The notes under the pieces: model-generated | What the model was told of the DNA's origin: nothing | What the model saw: only the letters and a program-made list of their open reading frames with translations | The model's database searches: none | Translations under genes and position numbers: made by a program | Assembly (NCBI GenBank): GCA_016794025.1 | Contig: JAEUKX010000014.1 | Span: forward strand, 62,001-126,000 | From: Rhodospirillales bacterium | Lineage (GTDB): Bacteria > Pseudomonadota > Alphaproteobacteria > CACIAM-22H2 | DNA: 64,000 bases | Reading direction: 5' to 3' | Shown: positions 18,901 to 26,698 of the stretch, piece by piece | Layout: each line of letters opens with the position of its first letter | How positions within the stretch are numbered: position 1 is the stretch's first letter

Positions 18901-19127
18901 TCCCGCTCGCGATCGCGCATGGCGCCGGCGCCGAGAGCCGCTCGGCCATCGGCTGGGTGATCATCGGCGGGGTGTCCTTCGCCACGCTGATGACTATCTT
19001 CGTGGTGCCGGCGCTCTACCTTCTGCTCGCCGGTTTCACCAAGCCCATCGGCACGATCGCCAACGCGCTCGCGCAACAGGAGCGCGCCCACAGCACGGCG
19101 CACCCCCAGCCGCACGCCGCGGACTAG
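15954..19127 (+). CDS. RND multidrug efflux permease (HAE1 family)
   Basis: A 1057-residue inner-membrane proton/drug antiporter with the 12-helix RND layout: N-terminal QRPVFATVISLMIVVLGIAS, two large periplasmic loops, and the proton-relay Asp pair in IGIVVDDAIVVLENI of helix 4. GQSREFKES and VLAAQFESWIHP precede the second membrane bundle. It pairs with the adaptor 36 bp upstream. No outer-membrane TolC-like gene lies in the window, so an unlinked channel must serve it. Substrates cannot be predicted. Confidence 0.95.
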   Translation: MLLSDVSIQRPVFATVISLMIVVLGIASFSRLPVREYPAIDPPIVSVTTVYKGASNQVVETRVTEIVEAAVAGIEGVKEIRSNSREERSNVTIEFRLDRNIDAASADVRDRVARVRSKLPDGIEDPVVAKVDGDQRAIVWFTLASDRYSQLELTDYAKRNIVDRLGIVPGVAQVSISGERRFSMRVWLDRQALAARGLTVDDVETSILRQNVELPSGRIESTQRELTVKTDSRLSTPEQFRDIVVATKQGYPIRLGEVAKVEIGAEDERSGIRANGKTSIGIGIVRQSTGNTLSVARDAKAEMKRLQESFPEGIEVLIGYDESVFIERSIYEVYHALGIGILLVIAVIFVFLRSWRATIIPAIAIPVSIIGSFTIIASLGYSLNVLTLLAFVLAIGIVVDDAIVVLENIHARIEKGEPVLLAAVRGARQIAFAVLATTMTLIAVFVPLSFMDGNTGRLFTEFGIALAASVIFSGLVALSLTPMMCSKLLKTHEGEGKLYLATERVFTAINAGYRWLLLRAVGAPIVVIAVGLVVSGGAYMFWSVLPKEFTPTEDRGVVIVPITAPEGASYNYSRQAVMEIEKILRPYVENGNGAVVMGNIAPGFQRPAPVNAGLVFLRLKPWGQRYAGSETGAAPPAGPQKTQQQIVNEVFPRIASLPGVRAFALNPPSLGQRGFQPPVQFVLGGSDYETLRGWRDLLLQRASQDPRFLNLDSNYRETKPELRVRIDRARAADIGVSIQSIGRTLETMFGSRNVSTYVDRGEEYNVILQARGEDRATPRDLANVFVRSQTTQQLIPLSTLVTLAEAAGPAELNRVDRLRSITITGSLAPGFTMGEALDLMEKFAAEVLPPEVRISYQGQSREFKESAASLYFTFGLALLIVFLVLAAQFESWIHPLIIMLAVPLALTGGLAALVFTGISLNVYSQIGMILLIGLMAKNGILIVEFANQLRDEGLSIRDAVVEASVARLRPILMTSIATVAGAVPLAIAHGAGAESRSAIGWVIIGGVSFATLMTIFVVPALYLLLAGFTKPIGTIANALAQQERAHSTAHPQPHAAD

Positions 19128-19136
19128 GCGGCACCG

Positions 19137-20261
19137 GTGGCGGATTTCGACGTTGCAGTAATCGGTGCCGGCATCGTCGGCGCTTCCTGCGCGTACGCCC
19201 TTGCGGCGACGCACCGCGTCGCACTGGTCGAGATGGAAGCCCGGCCGGGCTACCACACGACCGGCCGTTCCGCGGCCCTGTTCGAGGAAGCCTACGGCCC
19301 GCGCGTGATCCGGCAGATCACCGTGGCAAGTCGCGGCTTCTTCGAAAGCCCGCCGCCGGGATTCAGCAGCTCCCCGCTCCTTTCGCCGCGTGGCGCCCTG
19401 TTCATCGCGGGCGCCGGAAAGGATGCTTCCGTCGAGAAGGGGCTGGCCGACGCACTTCCGGGAACTGTCGAGGAAATCTCCCGAGCGGAAGCGATCGCAC
19501 TCTGTCCGCCCCTCGATACGCCGTGGCTTAGACGGGCACTCTTCGATCGTGCCGCCATGGACATGGACGTGAACGCGATCCATCAGGGCTACCTGCGGGG
19601 TTTCAAGGCGGCGGGCGGGACAATCGTCTGCGATGCCGAAGTCGAAGGGCTGGAACGTGCCGCCGGCCGATGGACGCTTCGTACGCGTTCGCAAACGCTG
19701 CGAGCCACCCAGATCGTAAATGCTGCGGGCGCGTGGGCCGATCGGGTCGGGGCATTGGCCGGCGCCCGGCCGATCGGAATCGTACCGAAGCGCCGTACAG
19801 CCTTCATCTTCGAGGTTCCCGAGACTGCAGCCGAGATCGGCCAATGGCCGATGGCCTGCGAGATCGACGAGACGTTCTATTTCAAGCCTGAGGCGGGCCT
19901 CGTGCTCGCTTCGCCGGCCGACGAAACGCCAAGCCCGCCCTGCGATGCCCAGCCCGAGGAAATCGACGTGGCGGAGTGCGCCGAACGGGTGCAGGCGGCA
20001 ACGCGCTTCCGGATCGAGCGGATCCGCCGGCGCTGGGCCGGACTGCGCTGTTTTGTCGCCGACAAATGCCCGGTCCTGGGCCCCGACCCGGACGTTCGGG
20101 GCTTCCACTGGGCCGCCGGGCCCGGCGGCTATGGGATCATGACCAGCCCGGCCGTCGGCCGGATTGTCGCGGGCTTTATCCGCCAGACGGGCCTTCCGGA
20201 CGATATTTCGGCCATGGGCGTCACGCCCGACGAATTCTCCCCCGCCCGCCTATACTCTTGA
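19137..20261 (+). CDS. FAD-dependent oxidoreductase (DAO/glycine oxidase family)
   Basis: A 374-residue flavoprotein with the dinucleotide motif VIGAGIVGASCAYAL (residues 8-22), the GYHTTGRSAALFEEAYG block typical of sarcosine/D-amino-acid dehydrogenases, VNAAGAWADR, and the C-terminal GPGGYGIMTSPAVGR FAD contact. It probably oxidises an amino acid or N-methyl amine. The start is GTG, 9 bp after the permease stop, so the gene looks co-transcribed with the efflux pump. The functional reason for that is unclear. A 31-bp gap then separates it from the ArsR gene. Confidence 0.9.
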   Translation: MADFDVAVIGAGIVGASCAYALAATHRVALVEMEARPGYHTTGRSAALFEEAYGPRVIRQITVASRGFFESPPPGFSSSPLLSPRGALFIAGAGKDASVEKGLADALPGTVEEISRAEAIALCPPLDTPWLRRALFDRAAMDMDVNAIHQGYLRGFKAAGGTIVCDAEVEGLERAAGRWTLRTRSQTLRATQIVNAAGAWADRVGALAGARPIGIVPKRRTAFIFEVPETAAEIGQWPMACEIDETFYFKPEAGLVLASPADETPSPPCDAQPEEIDVAECAERVQAATRFRIERIRRRWAGLRCFVADKCPVLGPDPDVRGFHWAAGPGGYGIMTSPAVGRIVAGFIRQTGLPDDISAMGVTPDEFSPARLYS

Positions 20262-20292
20262 GCGCGCGCGCCCGGCGTACTAAACGAACGTT

Positions 20293-20640
20293 ATGGACGC
20301 CAAACAGATGGGGATGGACCCCAAGCAATTGCGGGCAAACTCGCGCAAGGCGACGGCGCTGCTGAAGGCTATGGCGAACGAGCGTCGCCTGACCATCCTG
20401 TGCCACCTCGCCGGCGGCGAGCGGTCCGTCGGGGCGCTCGAGTCCGTGCTCGACCTGTCGCAGTCCGCCCTGTCGCAGCATCTGGCGCGGCTGCGGGCCG
20501 ACAAGCTCGTGCTCACGCGGCGCGAGGGACAGACCATTTTCTACCGCCTTGCGAGTGCCGAGGCGACCGCGGTCATGACGGCGCTGCACGCCATCTATTG
20601 CGCGCCGCCGAAGGCCGAAGGCCGTCGGCGCGCCGGCTGA
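20293..20640 (+). CDS. ArsR-family regulator of the BigR/SqrR persulfide-sensing type
   Basis: A 115-residue winged-helix repressor with the ArsR core LLKAMANERRLTILCHL, GERSVGALE, LSQSALSQHLARLR (recognition helix) and RREGQTIFYRL wing. Two cysteines, Cys37 in the second helix and Cys103 near the C-terminus, are exactly 66 residues apart. The same separation occurs in BigR (Cys42/Cys108) and SqrR (Cys41/Cys107), which release DNA on forming a per- or polysulfide bridge. Metal-binding ArsR motifs such as ELCVCD are absent. No sulfide-oxidation genes are adjacent; neighbours are a DAO flavoprotein, an exported protein and a Zn exporter. Confidence 0.9.
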   Translation: MDAKQMGMDPKQLRANSRKATALLKAMANERRLTILCHLAGGERSVGALESVLDLSQSALSQHLARLRADKLVLTRREGQTIFYRLASAEATAVMTALHAIYCAPPKAEGRRRAG

Positions 20641-20652
20641 CGGCGCCGCACC

Positions 20653-21270
20653 GTGAAACCCATCGACCGCCGCCTGGCGATCGCGCAGGTCGCCGCGTTT
20701 GCTGCCACCCTGCCGGGATTTCGCTCTGCGCGCGCACAAGGTGCTGCCGACGCCAAGGCGCCCGGCCGTCTCAACGCGCAGGCCTATCGCGACGTTCCGG
20801 CGGAAGGCAGCATCCGCGTGCGTCCCTATGACGACACACGCGACAGCCGGCGGATCCAGCAGGCGATCGAACGGGCCGTCGAGCACAAGGGCCGGAAAGT
20901 CGACAGCCGGGCCGGCGTTTTCGCGCTCAATTTCGAAACGGGAATCCAGCAGATCGGCCGGACCGGTCCTCCGCCCGGCCTGGGGTCGATCCAGGCCGAC
21001 CGCGACGATGCCCGGATCCGCCTCAATCTCTATTCGACCGGCGAGGACAACCTCGTGACCGGGCGAAGGTCGGAAGGCGGTGGATCGGGGTCGGTCCAGT
21101 TCTCGCTCACGCTCAGCCTCGACGATGCGCGCGGGACACGTCTTTGGCAGGGAACGGCGACGCTTCTCGGAACGCCCAACGACGAGATCTCGGCGTACGG
21201 CGCAATGGCACGCGCATTGATCGACGAGTTCGGCAAGACCGCCCGCCAAAAGCCGTTTCGCATCGACTGA
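20653..21270 (+). CDS. Exported protein of unknown function
   Basis: A 205-residue protein starting with GTG 12 bp after the ArsR stop. Residues 1-28 look like a signal peptide (positive start, hydrophobic stretch AIAQVAAFAATLPG, cleavage near ARAQG). The mature part has strand-rich segments and ends in a pattern RLWQGTATLLG followed by a helix, with no cysteine, metal motif or membrane segment. I do not recognise the family. Its place between the persulfide-type regulator and a zinc exporter suggests an envelope stress role, but this is only positional inference. Confidence 0.75.
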   Translation: MKPIDRRLAIAQVAAFAATLPGFRSARAQGAADAKAPGRLNAQAYRDVPAEGSIRVRPYDDTRDSRRIQQAIERAVEHKGRKVDSRAGVFALNFETGIQQIGRTGPPPGLGSIQADRDDARIRLNLYSTGEDNLVTGRRSEGGGSGSVQFSLTLSLDDARGTRLWQGTATLLGTPNDEISAYGAMARALIDEFGKTARQKPFRID

Positions 21271-21284
21271 ACCGGAGGGTCGCC

Positions 21285-22235
21285 ATGGCACACGACCATC
21301 ACGGACATGGCCAGCACGGGCATGGCCATCACGGACACGGCCTCGAGGGGCATGCCCATTCGCCGGCCGATTTTGGCCGGGCCTTCGCGCTTGGCATCGT
21401 GCTCAACATTGCCTTCGTTGTCGCGGAAGCCGTCTATGGCCTTGCCGCCAATTCCATGGCGCTGCTGGCCGACGCCGGCCACAACCTGTCGGATGTCCTG
21501 GGTCTCGTGGTCGCGTGGGCCGCAGCAGCGCTTGCCAGACGCGCACCAAGCCAGCGCTTCACGTTCGGTCTGCGCGGCGCCTCGATCCTTTCAGCGTTGT
21601 TCAACGCGATCGCCCTTCTTGTCGCTGTCGGCGCGATCGCGTGGGAGTCTGTCCTGCGCCTGCAGGCACCCGAGCCGGTCGCGGGTCCGACCGTCATGGT
21701 CGTCGCGACCGTCGGCATCGTGATCAACGCGATGACGGCCTGGCTGTTCGCATCGGGCCGGCATGGCGATCTCAACATCCGCGGCGCTTTCCTGCACATG
21801 GCGGCGGACGCGCTGATCTCGGCCGGCGTGGTCCTGTCGGCCGCCCTGGCGATGGCGACCGGCTGGCTGTGGATCGATCCGGTCGCAAGCCTCGCCATCG
21901 TTGCGGCGATCGTCTGGGGCACGTGGTCGCTGCTGCGGGACAGCCTCGCGCTCACGCTCGGCGGCGTGCCGGCCGCCATCGATGCGTCTGCCGTACGCGA
22001 CCTGATCGCGGCGCGGCCGGGCGTTGCGGGGCTCCACGACCTCCACATCTGGGCGACGAGCACGACGCAAACCGCCCTGTCAGTCCATGTCGTGATGCCC
22101 GGCGGGCATCCAGGCGACGCATTCCTTGCCGGACTTGCCGAGGAGCTCCGATCACGTCACGCCATTGCGCACGCGACCGTCCAGATCGAGACCGACGGGA
22201 CAGCCTGTCCGCTCGCTCGGGGTTGCGCGGCATAG
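21285..22235 (+). CDS. Cation diffusion facilitator, zinc exporter (ZitB/CzcD type)
   Basis: A 316-residue protein with a His-rich cytosolic N-terminus (14 His in the first 30 residues). Six membrane helices follow, with the Zn/Cd-type transport site HNLSD in helix 2 (LLADAGHNLSDVLG) and HxxxD in helix 5 (HMAADALISAG). The cytosolic C-terminal domain contains LHIWATSTTQTALSVHV. The H/D site differs from the D/D FieF-like site of the CDF protein at the window start, so the two paralogues probably differ in metal choice. GGAGG at 21274-21278 supports ATG 21285. The upstream open frame is not used. Confidence 0.94.
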   Translation: MAHDHHGHGQHGHGHHGHGLEGHAHSPADFGRAFALGIVLNIAFVVAEAVYGLAANSMALLADAGHNLSDVLGLVVAWAAAALARRAPSQRFTFGLRGASILSALFNAIALLVAVGAIAWESVLRLQAPEPVAGPTVMVVATVGIVINAMTAWLFASGRHGDLNIRGAFLHMAADALISAGVVLSAALAMATGWLWIDPVASLAIVAAIVWGTWSLLRDSLALTLGGVPAAIDASAVRDLIAARPGVAGLHDLHIWATSTTQTALSVHVVMPGGHPGDAFLAGLAEELRSRHAIAHATVQIETDGTACPLARGCAA

Positions 22236-22237
22236 CC

Positions 22238-22756
22238 ATGCCCGCAAAGCTCCGTGTCGAACCGGGCGATATCGTCGAGGCGGACGTCGACGCCATCGTG
22301 AATGCCGCGAACGAGACGCTGCTCGGCGGCGGCGGTGTCGACGGCGCCATCCATCGGGCCGCCGGCCCGGCACTGCTTGCCCACTGCCGCACGATCGGCG
22401 GATGCCCGACCGGCGAGGCGCGCCTGACGCCAGGCTTCGGACTGCGCGCACGGCACGTGATCCACACGGTCGGCCCCGTCTGGCAGGGCGGAACCGCCAA
22501 CGAGGATGCCTTGCTCGGGAGCTGCTATCGCAACGTGATGGCGATCGCCCGCGACAACGGCATCCGCAGCATCGCCTTTCCGGCGATCTCGACCGGTGTC
22601 TACCGGTTTCCGGTCGATCGGGCGACCGCGATTGCCGTCAGGACCGTCCATCGCGAGCTGGCGGCCGGTACCGTCGAGGACGTCGTCTTCGTCTGCTTCA
22701 ACGCGCAGGTCCTTGCCGCCTATCGCGCGGAATTCGCCCGTTTGGGCTTGTCCTAG
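22238..22756 (+). CDS. Macro-domain protein, predicted O-acetyl-ADP-ribose deacetylase (YmdB-like)
   Basis: A 172-residue single macro domain. The ADP-ribose pocket is clear: GDIVEADVDAIVNAAN (NAAN at 22-25), GGGVDGAIHRAAG with Asp35 at the position of the catalytic Asp in E. coli YmdB, GFGLRARHVIHTVGP, and ISTGVYRFP. Such proteins hydrolyse O-acetyl-ADP-ribose or remove mono-ADP-ribose from proteins or nucleic acids. It starts 2 bp after the CDF stop. No sirtuin or ADP-ribosyltransferase gene is nearby. Confidence 0.93.
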   Translation: MPAKLRVEPGDIVEADVDAIVNAANETLLGGGGVDGAIHRAAGPALLAHCRTIGGCPTGEARLTPGFGLRARHVIHTVGPVWQGGTANEDALLGSCYRNVMAIARDNGIRSIAFPAISTGVYRFPVDRATAIAVRTVHRELAAGTVEDVVFVCFNAQVLAAYRAEFARLGLS

Positions 22757-22786
22757 TGGCGCGCGTGGCATAATTCAGGACGGGAG

Positions 22787-23563
22787 ATGCCCGTCGCAGT
22801 CGATATCGACAAAGTCACAAGGCTGATGGCAGAGGTCGCCGACCTCGCCATCCTTCCGCGCTTCCGTGCCCTCGATTCGGCGGATATCGCGCTCAAGGGC
22901 CCAAACGATTACGTGACGGCTGCGGATCTCGACGCCGAGGCCCGCCTCACACCCGCCCTGGCCGGGCTGCTGCCCGGCAGCGTGGTCGTCGGCGAAGAAG
23001 CGGTCGCCAAGGACCGCGCCGTGCTCGACCGGCTGGGCGAGCCGGCGCCCGTGTGGATCATCGATCCGCTCGACGGCACAGCCAATTTCGCCGGCAGCCG
23101 TACCCCCTTTTGTTCCATTGTCGCGCTTGCGGTCGGCGGCGAACCGGTTGCCGGCTGGATCTACGAACCTTTGACGCGCGACATGCTCGTGGCCGAACGA
23201 GGCGGCGGCGCGCGTTTCAACGGCCAGGCGGTCCGCCTCGCGCCTGGCGCCGACGTCGCCGTGTACGGCAAGGCTCTGCGCCGCAAGGCGGAAGAATCAG
23301 GCCATTTCGGCCGTTTCATCGACGAACGCTGCGCAGGCGCCGTCTATCTGGATCTCGCCCGCGGGAAGCTCGGCGCCGCCTGCTTCACGCGGACTCTGCC
23401 TTGGGACCACGCCGCGGGCGCACTTGCGGTTCGCGAGGCGGGCGGCCATTCGGCGTTCCTCGACAACGGCGCGCCCTACGATGCACGCCGGCATGTGGGC
23501 CCGCTCCTCCATTCGACGTCAAGCGAGGCGTGGGAACGGGCTGCCGGGGCGTTGCGCAGCTAG
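22787..23563 (+). CDS. Inositol-monophosphatase-family phosphatase
   Basis: A 258-residue Mg2+/Li+-sensitive phosphatase fold with metal motifs GEE at 69-71, DPLDGTANF at 93-101 and WDHAAG at 206-211. A GPNDYVTAAD segment near residue 38 completes the active site. The family includes SuhB, CysQ and histidinol-phosphatase-like enzymes; sequence alone does not separate them. ATG 22787 follows a 30-bp gap after the macro-domain gene. Its stop forms a shared CTAG with the convergent membrane-protein gene. Confidence 0.9.
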   Translation: MPVAVDIDKVTRLMAEVADLAILPRFRALDSADIALKGPNDYVTAADLDAEARLTPALAGLLPGSVVVGEEAVAKDRAVLDRLGEPAPVWIIDPLDGTANFAGSRTPFCSIVALAVGGEPVAGWIYEPLTRDMLVAERGGGARFNGQAVRLAPGADVAVYGKALRRKAEESGHFGRFIDERCAGAVYLDLARGKLGAACFTRTLPWDHAAGALAVREAGGHSAFLDNGAPYDARRHVGPLLHSTSSEAWERAAGALRS

Positions 23564-24957
23564 ATCCGCCACCAGGCGAGGAAGCCGAAAAGCACGAAAC
23601 AGACGATCGCCCAGGGCATGCTCCAGCGCCGGAACACGGATGGATCGCGCTCCATGATGCGGGCCATCAGCATGGTGCCGCCGGAATAGGGCGACAGTGT
23701 CGCCGAAAGGCTCCATCCCACCTGCAGCGAAACGACGAGTTCGAACGGCGTCAGCGGCATGTTCTGCATGCCCAGCACCGCGCCGCCGGCGATGGCGCTC
23801 GTCACGAGCGCCACGATCCCGAACTGAGAGCCGACGATGACGAACAGGACAATCGACATCGAGAGGATGAAACCGGACGGCTGCCAGGCGTCGAGCAGCG
23901 CAGAGGCTCCGAAATCCTGCAGCAGCCTCGCCAGCGTCACGCCGAGGAAGCTCGCACAGCCGAGCACGATCTGCTCGCCGCGCGCCTCGGGAACGAACCG
24001 GTAGAGATTGACCTTGAGCCTTCGTCCGGTCGCGGGCACTGCGGCCAGCGTTCCAGCCCGCGCATACTGGACATAGAGCCAGACAAGGGCGAACAGACCC
24101 GCGAACCAAGCGATCGACTCGATCATGCCAAGATCGAGCAGGGCCTTGGCGCCGAGCACGCTTGCCACCAGCCCGACGATGATGCCCGCCATCGGCAGGA
24201 CGTCGCTGACCGGCGGCGGCGGGCCTTTTCGCGGGATCGAGCGGCGGCGGGAAGGCGGCCACTTGATCCGGTCGACAAGCCAGCCAACGGCAAGGAACAT
24301 TGCGGCGATCGTTCCGGCGGGCAGGCAGATGTCGAACCAGCTGACCGACCGGATCATCGAGAGCGTGAATGCCACCGAGATCGCCATCGGCGACCAGACA
24401 AGCATCGAGAAGAACCCCTGCAGGAGGGCCACGTTCATGCGTTCCTCGCGGATCGCGACCACCTCCGGATCGCCGCCGGCGGCCTCGAGCGTGTTTGACC
24501 GCTTGATGAGTGTCGCCAGCAGCGTGACCGCTCCCATGTTGAGCGCGATCCCGAACCCGTGACCGCCCAGCGCGATCGCAAGGAACCGCCAGCTCGGCGA
24601 CTGCTGGATGAGCCAGTTCCCGGCGCGGCGGACGGCGCGCGACGTCCGGGCGGCGTCGCGCAGCAGGCCCAGCGAAGCCATCAGGGCGACAAATTCGGCG
24701 CCACGATCAAGCGCCACGCCGAGCGTGGCCTGCCATTCGCCGCCGGATGCCAAGACAGCGGCAGCCGAGACGAAGGCCGCCGCCAGGAAGGCGCGTTCGG
24801 TCGCGCGCGTACGCGCGAAGACGAAAACGAGCCAGACGACGATCAGCGCAAGGACAAGCGGCCGCAAGGGCGCATGACCCACGACGCTCTGCGCCAGAAC
24901 CGTCGCGGTGATCGCCACGGGCAGCCACGCGACCGCCCCCGGATGGCGCTGCAACAT
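23560..24957 (-). CDS. Polytopic membrane protein, family not recognised
   Basis: A 465-residue protein with about 11 hydrophobic helices spread over its length and one charged cytosolic loop near the middle (SRRRSIPRKGPPPP). Conserved-looking polar spots inside helices are GGHGFGIALNMGAVTLL with a following charged segment, LQGFFSMLVWSPM, and LQVGWSLSATLSPYSGGTML. Duplicated glycine/asparagine-rich hairpins of this kind are reminiscent of ion-transporter superfamily (ArsB/NhaD-like) permeases, but I cannot name a family. ATG 24957 is preferred over a TTG 12 nt upstream. It is divergent from the DUF1194 gene. Confidence 0.82.
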   Translation of the reverse strand: MLQRHPGAVAWLPVAITATVLAQSVVGHAPLRPLVLALIVVWLVFVFARTRATERAFLAAAFVSAAAVLASGGEWQATLGVALDRGAEFVALMASLGLLRDAARTSRAVRRAGNWLIQQSPSWRFLAIALGGHGFGIALNMGAVTLLATLIKRSNTLEAAGGDPEVVAIREERMNVALLQGFFSMLVWSPMAISVAFTLSMIRSVSWFDICLPAGTIAAMFLAVGWLVDRIKWPPSRRRSIPRKGPPPPVSDVLPMAGIIVGLVASVLGAKALLDLGMIESIAWFAGLFALVWLYVQYARAGTLAAVPATGRRLKVNLYRFVPEARGEQIVLGCASFLGVTLARLLQDFGASALLDAWQPSGFILSMSIVLFVIVGSQFGIVALVTSAIAGGAVLGMQNMPLTPFELVVSLQVGWSLSATLSPYSGGTMLMARIMERDPSVFRRWSMPWAIVCFVLFGFLAWWRI

Positions 24958-25049
24958 GCTCACGCACAACTTTCACCCGTCGCGCCGAGGCTGGCAAGCG
25001 TCGCGTCCTGATCCTATAGTCGGGCCAGTCGTTTGCCACGGAGGCCGGG

Positions 25050-25790
25050 GTGTTGCTGCGCATCGGCGTACTGGCCGTTTCGCTGATTGCCGCGGCATTT
25101 TGTCCGCGGCCGGCCGACTGTGCCGAGCCTGTCGACCTCGAGCTTGTCCTGGCCGTCGACGTGTCGCGCTCGATCGACGACAGGGAGTACGAGCTGCAGC
25201 GGCAGGGATATGTCCGGGCACTCACGCACCCCAACGTGCTGGCGGCAATCCATGGCACGCCGACCGGGCGGATCGCGGTCGCATTCGTCGAATGGGCCGG
25301 CGCCGACTTCCAGCGGCTTGTGGTGCCCTGGACCGTGATCTCGGACGTCGCATCGGCGGAATCGTTCGCGGATCGGCTGCTTGTCGAACCGCGCTCGTTC
25401 TGGGGGTGGACATCGATCTCCGGAGCGATCGATTATTCCGTGCGGCTGTTCGGCACCGAGTTCGAAGGGCGGCGGCGCGTGATCGATGTTTCCGGGGACG
25501 GCGTCAACAACTCCGGCCGGCCGGCGTCCGCCGCACGCGACGACGCCTTGGCACGCGGGATCGGGATCAACGGGCTCGTTATCCTCAATGATCCGCAGGC
25601 GAACTTCCGCAGCCAGCCCCAGCCGCCTGTCGACGAGTTCTACCGCGAAAACGTGATCTGCGGCCCCGGTGCCTTCGTCATCGCAGTGGACGATTTCGAA
25701 AGCTTCGCCTATGCGATGGTGAACAAGCTTGTCCGCGAGATCGCCGCTCTGCCGGTGCAGCAGGACGGGCGTCTGGCATCGAGGAAATAG
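25050..25790 (+). CDS. DUF1194 von Willebrand factor A-like exported protein
   Basis: A 246-residue protein. A signal peptide (residues 1-25, hydrophobic core LAVSLIAAAF) precedes a VWA-like domain with the MIDAS sequence DVSRS (DxSxS) at about residues 37-41, then FVEWAG, WTSISGAIDYS and VIDVSGDGVNN, all hallmark DUF1194 blocks. It is probably a periplasmic protein-binding domain; its partner is unknown. The start is GTG with GGAGG 5 nt upstream (25040-25044). The stop is followed 12 bp later by the predicted CTG start of the methyltransferase, suggesting one transcript. Confidence 0.9.
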   Translation: MLLRIGVLAVSLIAAAFCPRPADCAEPVDLELVLAVDVSRSIDDREYELQRQGYVRALTHPNVLAAIHGTPTGRIAVAFVEWAGADFQRLVVPWTVISDVASAESFADRLLVEPRSFWGWTSISGAIDYSVRLFGTEFEGRRRVIDVSGDGVNNSGRPASAARDDALARGIGINGLVILNDPQANFRSQPQPPVDEFYRENVICGPGAFVIAVDDFESFAYAMVNKLVREIAALPVQQDGRLASRK

Positions 25791-25801
25791 GAGCCGGGCC
25801 T

Positions 25802-26698
25802 CTGGACGTCACCACCGCCTATCTTGCCGCCGAAGGCTTTGCCGAACCTCTGCGCGAGGAACTGGGCGACGTGATCGAGGCGCACGGCCGCCTGCTGATC
25901 GCGCCCGGCCCCCCGCGCCCGGCAGCATGGGCACAGAACGTGTGGCTCGAGCCCGTGCGCATCCCCGCCCCCTCGATCGGGCAGGCCGCGAAGGCGCTGC
26001 GCGCCATCCAGCGCAACTGGGCGCTCTATGACCACGCACATCATCGGCGCGCCGCGTTGATCGTTGGCGAACTGCCGAAAGTGTCCGCCAAGCCGCTCGT
26101 GTTCGGAACCCTCCCGCCCTCGGCACCGCTCGGCTCGTGGATGCTCCTCGATCCGCAGACAATGCTGGCAAGTGCAGCCTGTTCAAGCCCCTTCCCCAAC
26201 GGCGAATGCCGCTTCGTGGAAGACAAGTCGGGGCCGCCGAGCCGGGCCTATCTCAAGCTCTGGGAAGCCCTGACGCTTTGCGGCGAGATGCCCCGACCCG
26301 GCGAGCGATGCGTCGATCTCGGCGCCTCGCCCGGCGGATGGACCTGGGTCCTCGCCGGACTCGGCGCCACGGTTCTCGCCATCGACAAGGCGCCGCTGGA
26401 TCGGAGCGTGGCCGCGATGCCGGGCGTCGAGTGGCGACAGGCCAGCGCTTTTTCGCTCGCGCCGGCCGATATCGGCCCCGTGGATTGGCTGTTCAGCGAC
26501 GTGATCTGCTATCCGGAGCGGCTGTTTGAGCTTGTCGAACGCTGGCGGGCGAGTGGTCTTGCCCGTCGCATGGTGTGCACGATCAAGTTCCAGGGTGCGA
26601 CCGATCATGAAACGGCGCGGCGCTTCGCGGCAATCCCGGGCGCGCGGTTACGCCACCTCTTCCACAACAAGCACGAGCTCTGCTGGTCGTCGTTCTAG
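25802..26698 (+). CDS. RlmM-like SAM-dependent (FtsJ-type) methyltransferase, probable CTG start
   Basis: A 298-residue protein if translation begins at CTG 25802. GGAG at 25790-25793 lies 8 nt before this codon. The resulting N-terminus (DVTTAYLAAEGFAEPLREEL) looks like a THUMP-type start, whereas the first ATG/GTG alternative, GTG 25871, would cut off 23 such residues. There is no in-frame ATG, GTG or TTG between the previous stop and 25871. The catalytic domain shows VDLGASPGGWTWVL for SAM, FSDVICYP, and TIKFQG with the Lys of the FtsJ tetrad, resembling RlmM (23S rRNA C2498 2'-O-methylation). It converges with the epimerase gene at a shared CTAG. Confidence 0.85.
   Translation: MDVTTAYLAAEGFAEPLREELGDVIEAHGRLLIAPGPPRPAAWAQNVWLEPVRIPAPSIGQAAKALRAIQRNWALYDHAHHRRAALIVGELPKVSAKPLVFGTLPPSAPLGSWMLLDPQTMLASAACSSPFPNGECRFVEDKSGPPSRAYLKLWEALTLCGEMPRPGERCVDLGASPGGWTWVLAGLGATVLAIDKAPLDRSVAAMPGVEWRQASAFSLAPADIGPVDWLFSDVICYPERLFELVERWRASGLARRMVCTIKFQGATDHETARRFAAIPGARLRHLFHNKHELCWSSF

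Noticed and set aside
14805..20108. A 1767-codon open frame on the minus strand opposite the RND efflux genes
   Set aside because: It is antisense to three clearly conserved genes (adaptor, permease, DAO oxidase), has no recognisable domain, and its Asp/Arg/Gly/His-rich composition is typical of GC-rich shadow frames.
20653..21270. Exported protein considered as the missing PelC
   Set aside because: It has a cleavable signal without a lipobox Cys, lies 6 kb or more from the pel operon on the other strand, and I see no PelC-specific motif.
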